Shown here one piece after another: positions 13,739 to 17,456 of a DNA stretch of 17,456 nt; within the stretch, counting starts at the first letter, position 1, and each line of letters starts with the position of its first letter. Below the pieces are notes generated by a model, which searched no databases, was not told where the DNA came from, and saw nothing but the letters and a program-made list of their open reading frames with translations. A program made the position numbers and the translations under genes. The stretch is from a bacterium (GTDB taxonomy: Bacteria; Spirochaetota; UBA4802; UBA5550). The stretch covers positions 1 through 17,456 of the forward strand of contig JAAENB010000723.1 of NCBI GenBank assembly GCA_024224995.1. Reading direction: 5' to 3'.

Positions 13739-13860
13739 ATATAAATCAGGACCTCTTTCTTTATAACGAGGGGCTGGAAGCCCCACGTTATGAGAAATAC
13801 CCATCACCGGTTACCCGGCCCATAGGGCCTCCGATTACCTTCCCTGCGCGGAGTCCGCTG
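13739..13860. repeat. Additional palindrome-rich block beside repeat copy 2
   Basis: The block holds a hairpin at 13763-13791 (ATAACG/CGTTAT and GGGGCT/AGCCCC with one A-A mismatch) and a small GGCCC-ATA-GGGCC dyad near 13829-13841. It ends GTCCGCTGCTCTT, close to the right ends of copies 1 and 2 (GCCGCTGCTCTT and TCAGCTGCTCTC). It may be a fragment of a related element. I see no gene in it. Confidence 0.5.
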
Positions 13861-13900
13861 CTCTTTTTTTATGAAAATTTCTTTCTATAATAAAAAATCG

Positions 13901-14761
13901 TCAAAACCGGTAGCTCAAGCCCCCGGAGACAATGACATTGCTCATGGTTGTAGAGCCGTCATACAGCAGGTTATACTCACCCCAGGCCGATATGAAAAAC
14001 TTCCGTTTAACAATATCATACCTGAGACCGGCTCCGCCAAGAAAACTCACCCCAAAACCCTCGGCCACATCCCGGGCACCATTTTCTACAGCTCCGTCGC
14101 CTTCATCAAATTGAATATACGCGCCGCCGACACCAACTTTGGGAACAATTTTCAAAAAGAAAAACGGAATTTCATAGCAGCCGCTAAGCGTTACGGGAAT
14201 AACCCGTATATATTGCCCGGCAGTAACACTGCTGTCGCTTTTTACATAGGCCCCTTCCAGAAGGATCCTGGTACGTTTTATCCAGGGAAAATTAAATCCA
14301 AACCCGGCAATAAACATTGGAGCCGGGGACAGGCTCGATCCACCGGAATCAATAGGAATATAGAGCCCCATACGGACCGATATGGCAAAATCAAACGGAA
14401 TAATCTCATCAGACGACATCCGGTCGATATCTTTCTTGAGAACAGTAATTTCCTTTGAAGATTCCTTCGATTTACGGAGATATACCCGAACAGAATCCTG
14501 GTCCACGAGAAAACCCCGGATAGACGAGCCGTCTTTCATGAGAATATGGATACGTTCCATTTCCCGGTTCCCATACAGTATCCGTTTGATACGGTTCCTC
14601 CGGATCTTCCGGACCTGGTACCTGGTCTTAACAGTAATATGAGTACGATTTTCTTTAATAATGGTCCCTTTAATAACCTGCCCGTCTTTCTGATAAATAA
14701 TCTCAGCAAACAAACAGGTATACGAAAACACAATAAGTAAAACAAAAAATAATTTTTTCAA
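13901..14761 (-). CDS. Outer-membrane beta-barrel protein with two N-terminal small beta domains
   Basis: The 286-residue product starts LKKLFFVLLIVFSYTCLFAE (TTG start read as Met), a signal peptide cleaved after about residue 19. Two short beta motifs follow: YQKDGQVIKGTIIKENRTHI (23-42) and LMKDGSSIRGFLVDQDSVRV (74-93), each about 40 residues with the pattern 'DG..I.G.(I/L)'. From about 123 on, alternating strands ending in aromatics (FAISVRMGLYIP, MFIAGFGFNFPW, RILLEGAYVK, KVGVGGAYIQF, FISAWGEYNLLY) finish in SYRF with a terminal Phe, as in barrel proteins recognised by BamA. The TTG start is favoured by GGAGAGGG five bases upstream. It is downstream of the FecR gene, which shares the small domain. 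Confidence 0.78.
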   Translation of the reverse strand: MKKLFFVLLIVFSYTCLFAEIIYQKDGQVIKGTIIKENRTHITVKTRYQVRKIRRNRIKRILYGNREMERIHILMKDGSSIRGFLVDQDSVRVYLRKSKESSKEITVLKKDIDRMSSDEIIPFDFAISVRMGLYIPIDSGGSSLSPAPMFIAGFGFNFPWIKRTRILLEGAYVKSDSSVTAGQYIRVIPVTLSGCYEIPFFFLKIVPKVGVGGAYIQFDEGDGAVENGARDVAEGFGVSFLGGAGLRYDIVKRKFFISAWGEYNLLYDGSTTMSNVIVSGGLSYRF

Positions 14762-14766
14762 AACAT

Positions 14767-14774
14767 CCCTCTCC
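14767..14774 (-). promoter_or_regulatory. Ribosome binding site selecting a TTG start
   Basis: GGAGAGGG lies five bases before TTG (14759-14761). An ATG (14764-14766) directly abuts this site but is out of frame and reads only ATG TTT TGA, its stop overlapping the TTG. Confidence 0.65.
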
Positions 14775-14782
14775 TTTTATTG

Positions 14783-14806
14783 AAAAGCGAGGTTACGCAA
14801 CCCCGC
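14783..14806 (-). terminator. Possible intrinsic terminator or attenuator between FecR and barrel genes
   Basis: On the minus strand GCGGGGTT pairs with AACCTCGC around GCGT (one G-U pair) and is followed by TTTT. The T-run is short. As no promoter is evident between it and the barrel gene, partial termination is more likely than complete. Confidence 0.4.
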
Positions 14807-14829
14807 CCATCCTCTTCAAACTCCTTTCT

Positions 14830-14867
14830 CCTTTTCCCTTTTTTCCTTTTCCCTTGAACCTTGCACC
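14830..14867 (-). repeat. Purine-rich tract with short direct repeats upstream of the barrel gene
   Basis: On the plus strand CCTTTTCCCTT occurs at 14830-14840 and again at 14845-14855, followed by CCCTTGAACCTTGCACC (14851-14867). Reversed, that last word is GGTGCAAGGTTCAAGGG, which recurs with two changes at 16030-16046. Confidence 0.55.
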
Positions 14868-14873
14868 TGTCTT

Positions 14874-15833
14874 TTATTTCATCATCTTCCGGCGAATAAC
14901 ATCAGACTTGGGAATAGAAATCACTCCGGACCCCGTATCCACCCGCAATTTCTTTGTACTCTGTGAAATCACACTGCCCATAATAACGTTGCCGTCCCGC
15001 ACGTATATTTTAGACAGGGGCTTTCCCTTCATCCTGAGCTTTTCAATGGGAGAAAGACTGTTCCACAGGTCGAGAATATCCTTTTCCAGGCTCTTTTCAT
15101 CGACTTTCAGGTCTTCAAATATTTTGTTGATATCATCCGTACTCCTGGTATTGATGTCCGCGATATAGGGATGGAGCGCCAGCTTTTCAAGATTCAGTTT
15201 CTGACTCTTTGAAAGGGTCGATATATCCACATCTTTTTTGGGCTCAACCTTAGCCAGTTCCCCGGCTCTAACCGTAACCTCTCTGTCCGCGGTTTCATTC
15301 GGGCTAACAGCAACAACTCCTTTATACATGGAAACCGATGACCGCTTCTCCCCAACGGAAGTTAAAAATTCCGTGCCCCGGACAGCAACAACACAGGTTG
15401 GTGTTTTAACCCGGTATTTATCCCCCGATCCTTTGATGATCTTTGAAAATATCCTGCCTTTATTCAGGCTAATCTCCGTATCCTTCTTCGCGTCAAGAAG
15501 AGCCGAAAAAGAGGCTTCAGTATCGGCAAGGATCCGTACCACACCAACAGTATCAACCTGTATGGTTACAAAAGATTCCTTCCCGGTCCTGATGAGTTCA
15601 CCGGGTTTAATCATATCCTTAACCATAGCTTCCCGGACCTTTTTCTCCGAATCAACAATCTCAACAGACCCGATTGAAAATGTTATCACCCCCATGGTAT
15701 CCTTTTTTTCAACCCCGGCCTTTTTACAAACCGGGAAAGAAAAAAGAACAATCATGCCGATAACTATCGAGACAGATGCCCTTTTTGAAGCATTTATATT
15801 CTTTTTTATAGTGTTATTTAACATGAGTTTCAT
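14874..15833 (-). CDS. FecR-domain protein, probable lipoprotein
   Basis: The 319-residue protein has a long, positively charged N-terminus and hydrophobic stretch (20-35) ending FSFPVC. Cys36 could be lipidated, although Val before Cys is atypical; otherwise it is an uncleaved membrane anchor. A FecR-like domain spans about 48-180, with IKPGELIRTGKESFVTIQV (75-93), a TEASF strand and VKTPTCVVAVRGTEFLTSV (142-160). A helical linker (about 205-270) leads to a C-terminal small beta domain (YVRDGNVIMGSVISQSTKKL, 277-296) resembling those in the neighbouring barrel protein. Unlike Fe-dicitrate FecR there is no sigma-factor gene nearby, so this is a structural or surface protein of the type common in spirochaetes. 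GGGGGAG precedes the ATG. It is followed by the barrel gene on the same strand, 112 bases away. Confidence 0.82.
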   Translation of the reverse strand: MKLMLNNTIKKNINASKRASVSIVIGMIVLFSFPVCKKAGVEKKDTMGVITFSIGSVEIVDSEKKVREAMVKDMIKPGELIRTGKESFVTIQVDTVGVVRILADTEASFSALLDAKKDTEISLNKGRIFSKIIKGSGDKYRVKTPTCVVAVRGTEFLTSVGEKRSSVSMYKGVVAVSPNETADREVTVRAGELAKVEPKKDVDISTLSKSQKLNLEKLALHPYIADINTRSTDDINKIFEDLKVDEKSLEKDILDLWNSLSPIEKLRMKGKPLSKIYVRDGNVIMGSVISQSTKKLRVDTGSGVISIPKSDVIRRKMMK

Positions 15834-16129
15834 TTGTTGCTCCCCCTAAAATTGACAAAAAACAACTAAACAGGTGTCATAGAAATTACATTAATTTGAG
15901 AATGTCAATGAAAATCCGTTCCCGCCAAGCTGTATTCCTCAATTTTTAGTTATTATTTTGATGTTGTACTAATATAGTAGAGAAAAAATCAAAAAAGTGC
16001 CCAAAAAAAAAGAAAAGAGGCAGGAAAAAGGTGCAAGGTCCAGGGGACATGGCAAAATCCTGACTAAAAGTATTGACAGAGCCCGACTATTGAAATAAAG
16101 TTGGAATTAGAATAAATATTTACCAATTT

Positions 16130-16148
16130 GTTACACTTTTATTGTAAC
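16130..16148. promoter_or_regulatory. Dyad GTTACA-N7-TGTAAC, possible operator
   Basis: GTTACA (16130-16135) and TGTAAC (16143-16148) are perfect inverted half-sites seven bases apart. They lie just upstream of the -35 of the promoter at 16155-16183, a typical activator position. Confidence 0.45.
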
Positions 16149-16154
16149 TTTCTA

Positions 16155-16183
16155 TTGATTTTTTTTTCAAATTTTACTATAAT
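16155..16183 (+). promoter_or_regulatory. Sigma-70 promoter for the tandem lipoprotein genes
   Basis: TTGATT (16155-16160) and a perfect TATAAT (16178-16183) are 17 bases apart, 36 bases before the ATG at 16220. A second, weaker candidate lies at 16073-16101. Confidence 0.7.
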
Positions 16184-16219
16184 TAATATGTGGATATGCT
16201 GTAAAAGAGGCCAGATACG

Positions 16220-16660
16220 ATGAGAATTGGAAAACTGCTGATAATGCTATTTATTACAGCCTTCCTTATCGCCTGCGGTGATACGGAAGACGTAAAAATA
16301 AAAGTAACCGGTTACCCGGGAACAACAACGAATTCCGGAGACTTTGTAGGGAGTTATGAACTTGATGACGGAACGTCAGCCGGTTTTAACGGAACTATTG
16401 TAACCTCAACCGATTCAACGGTCTATGAATATGAAAAAGTGATCAATGAGGAATTCAAAAAACTGCGGGTCTATGTTGTCCGGAAAAAATACGATTCTCA
16501 ATTAGTAGTAAAGATCTACCGGAGCGGCGCTGTGACGGAAGAGACCTCACTGGATGCCGATACCGCCGATTATGGAACAAACTATGTTGAATTGGAATAT
16601 GAATATACCACTGAAGACAGCACGACCACAACAACCGATGATGACGACAGTTCCAGTTAA
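16220..16660 (+). CDS. Small lipoprotein, paralogue 1
   Basis: The 146-residue protein starts MRIGKLLIMLFITAFLIACG, a lipoprotein signal with lipobox LIAC and Cys19. The mature part is predicted to be a small beta sandwich: KIKVTGYPGTTTNSGDFVGSY, then VYEYEKVINEEFKKLRVYVVRKKYDSQLVVKIYRSG (strands around 68-103). It ends in a low-complexity Thr/Asp/Ser tail (DSTTTTTDDDDSSS). I do not recognise a named family. The same pattern recurs in the next gene, so the two are tandem paralogues, probably co-transcribed (20-base gap). A membrane-bound periplasmic or surface location is inferred from the lipobox; the function is unknown. Confidence 0.8.
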   Translation: MRIGKLLIMLFITAFLIACGDTEDVKIKVTGYPGTTTNSGDFVGSYELDDGTSAGFNGTIVTSTDSTVYEYEKVINEEFKKLRVYVVRKKYDSQLVVKIYRSGAVTEETSLDADTADYGTNYVELEYEYTTEDSTTTTTDDDDSSS

Positions 16661-16680
16661 TAAAAGGCAGCAGGTACCCC

Positions 16681-17133
16681 ATGTTTAAACCTTCACATAA
16701 ATCGTTACAGCGTATAAAACCGCTTCTCTACGTCCTTGTGGGCAGTATTGTTCTCATGCTTTCTGCCTGTTCAAATGAAGCGTATAAATTCAAAGTACTC
16801 TGCTACGGGGGGCCAACAAACAACTCAGGAACCTGTTCCGCCACCTATACCATTGACAATGTAACATCAAGCACCCTCACCGCAGCAGTTCTTGATTCTA
16901 CCGGTTCTTATGTATATGCCATTGAAGAAGCCATTACAAACGACTTTGATGATCTTTCGGTCACTGTTACACGCAACCTCTACGATACTACTATAGTCAT
17001 AAAAGTATACCGGGATGAAGATATTGTGGAGACCACAACGCTTTCGGCCTCCACTGTTGCAACTACAACAATGTCCACTACTCTGTATTATGACTACGGC
17101 GAAGACAATGTAACGTCTTCCATATCGTATTAA
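16681..17133 (+). CDS. Small lipoprotein, paralogue 2
   Basis: The 150-residue protein has a longer n-region (MFKPSHKSLQRIKP), a hydrophobic core and lipobox LSAC with Cys30. The mature domain aligns with paralogue 1: FKVLCYGGPTNNSGTCSATY matches IKVTGYPGTTTNSGDFVGSY. Likewise VYAIEEAITNDFDDLSVTVTRNLYDTTIVIKVYRDED matches VYEYEKVINEEFKKLRVYVVRKKYDSQLVVKIYRSG. Two cysteines (about 41 and 52) present only here could form a disulphide. The Asp/Ser tail of paralogue 1 is missing. Its stop shares the bases TTAA with the convergent gcvT stop. Confidence 0.8.
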   Translation: MFKPSHKSLQRIKPLLYVLVGSIVLMLSACSNEAYKFKVLCYGGPTNNSGTCSATYTIDNVTSSTLTAAVLDSTGSYVYAIEEAITNDFDDLSVTVTRNLYDTTIVIKVYRDEDIVETTTLSASTVATTTMSTTLYYDYGEDNVTSSISY

Positions 17134-17456
17134 CTCCCTTTTTCAACCTGGTAAAAGGGTTTTTTTACCACCCTGGCAGCAACCTTTTTCTCACGGATAA
17201 GTACAAATATCTCATCTCCCGGTGAAACAAGATCCCGGGCTACCACAGCAAGTGCGATCCCCTTTTTAAGTGTGGGTGAATAAACCCCGCTTGTAATAGT
17301 TCCCAGGGTGGCGTTCCCTTTCAGGACCTGGTAATCTTCCCTGGGCACTCCCTTTTCCGTGAGCTCAAGAGCTATAATCTCAAACGGAGTCCCATCCCTC
17401 TGCTGCTCCTCCAGTACACCTTTGCCCACATAGGGATCACCGGAATTAACCAGCCA
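17130..17456 (-). CDS. gcvT: Aminomethyltransferase of the glycine cleavage system (T protein), C-terminal part
   Basis: The gene is read on the minus strand and enters from the right edge, with 108 residues visible. GDPYVGKGVLEEQQRDG matches the conserved segment before the C-terminal barrel domain. This is followed by FEIIALELTEKGVPREDYQV, GTITSGVYSPTLKKGIALAVV (family pattern 'G.VTSG..SP.L...IALA.V') and GDEIFVLIREKKVAARVVKKPFY. GcvT transfers the methylene group of glycine to tetrahydrofolate and releases ammonia. The folate-binding N-terminal domain is outside the window. Its stop overlaps the lipoprotein stop tail to tail. Confidence 0.93.
   Translation of the reverse strand, partial: WLVNSGDPYVGKGVLEEQQRDGTPFEIIALELTEKGVPREDYQVLKGNATLGTITSGVYSPTLKKGIALAVVARDLVSPGDEIFVLIREKKVAARVVKKPFYQVEKGS

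Larger units (their letters stand above)
15834..16219. other. 386-bp divergent intergenic region, no gene
   Basis: No credible gene is present. The left part holds, on the minus strand, a TTGACA (15903-15908) without a convincing -10. The middle is purine-rich and carries GGTGCAAGGTCCAGGGG (16030-16046). The right part holds TTGACA (16073-16078) with TAAAGT 17 bases on (16096-16101), a dyad at 16130-16148 and the best promoter at 16155-16183. Confidence 0.6.

Noticed and set aside
13871..14458. 195-codon plus-strand frame opposite the barrel gene
   Set aside because: Composition is unlike a protein, with no signal or domain, and it overlaps a gene with signal peptide, strands and terminal Phe.

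Overview
The window reads as chromosomal DNA from a Gram-negative-type bacterium, most likely a member of the Spirochaetota. No rRNA is present, so this is an inference. It rests on a 7TM-DISM signalling protein, FecR-domain and small lipoproteins with loose lipoboxes, an outer-membrane beta-barrel protein, and a Rho with a long Lys/Ser/Thr/Ala N-terminal extension. By eye the DNA is moderately AT-rich.

Layout. The left edge (1-265, minus) is the start of a phage-tail/contractile-injection 'late control D/VgrG-like' protein with an excellent sigma-70 promoter. Divergent from it runs a plus-strand block: a PaaI-type hotdog protein, a small lipoprotein, then a tightly overlapping trio dapA-dapB-CBS/PAS/Fis-type regulator (lysine and diaminopimelate synthesis plus a probable regulator). 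After a 355-bp leader come rho and rpmE, closed by a strong intrinsic terminator. Facing them on the minus strand is a two-gene unit (9627 to 6353): a membrane-anchored von Willebrand A protein translationally coupled to a TPR-CHAT caspase-like lipoprotein. Further right lie a minus-strand 7TM-DISM/PAS/RsbW-type ATPase, a divergent plus-strand DUF1178 protein, a convergent GNAT acetyltransferase, a minus-strand FecR lipoprotein followed by a beta-barrel protein that shares a small beta domain with it, two tandem paralogous plus-strand lipoproteins, and the C-terminal end of gcvT (minus, cut by the window edge).

The most unusual DNA is a pair of related ~390-400-bp intergenic repeats (9637-10030 and 13336-13738). 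Each carries two very long hairpins. The loops are conserved between copies, but the stems differ and the differences are matched on both arms, including mirrored insertions/deletions. Nearly all imperfections in two of the hairpins are G-U pairs when the plus strand is read as RNA. Both repeats end exactly where they supply the ribosome binding site of the next minus-strand gene. A separate perfect 33-bp inverted repeat sits between the convergent rpmE and CHAT genes.

Of the protein-coding systems, the VWA plus exported CHAT-protease pair is the least conventional, because CHAT/TPR proteins are usually cytoplasmic. No CRISPR array, tRNA, rRNA, integrase or transposase gene was seen.
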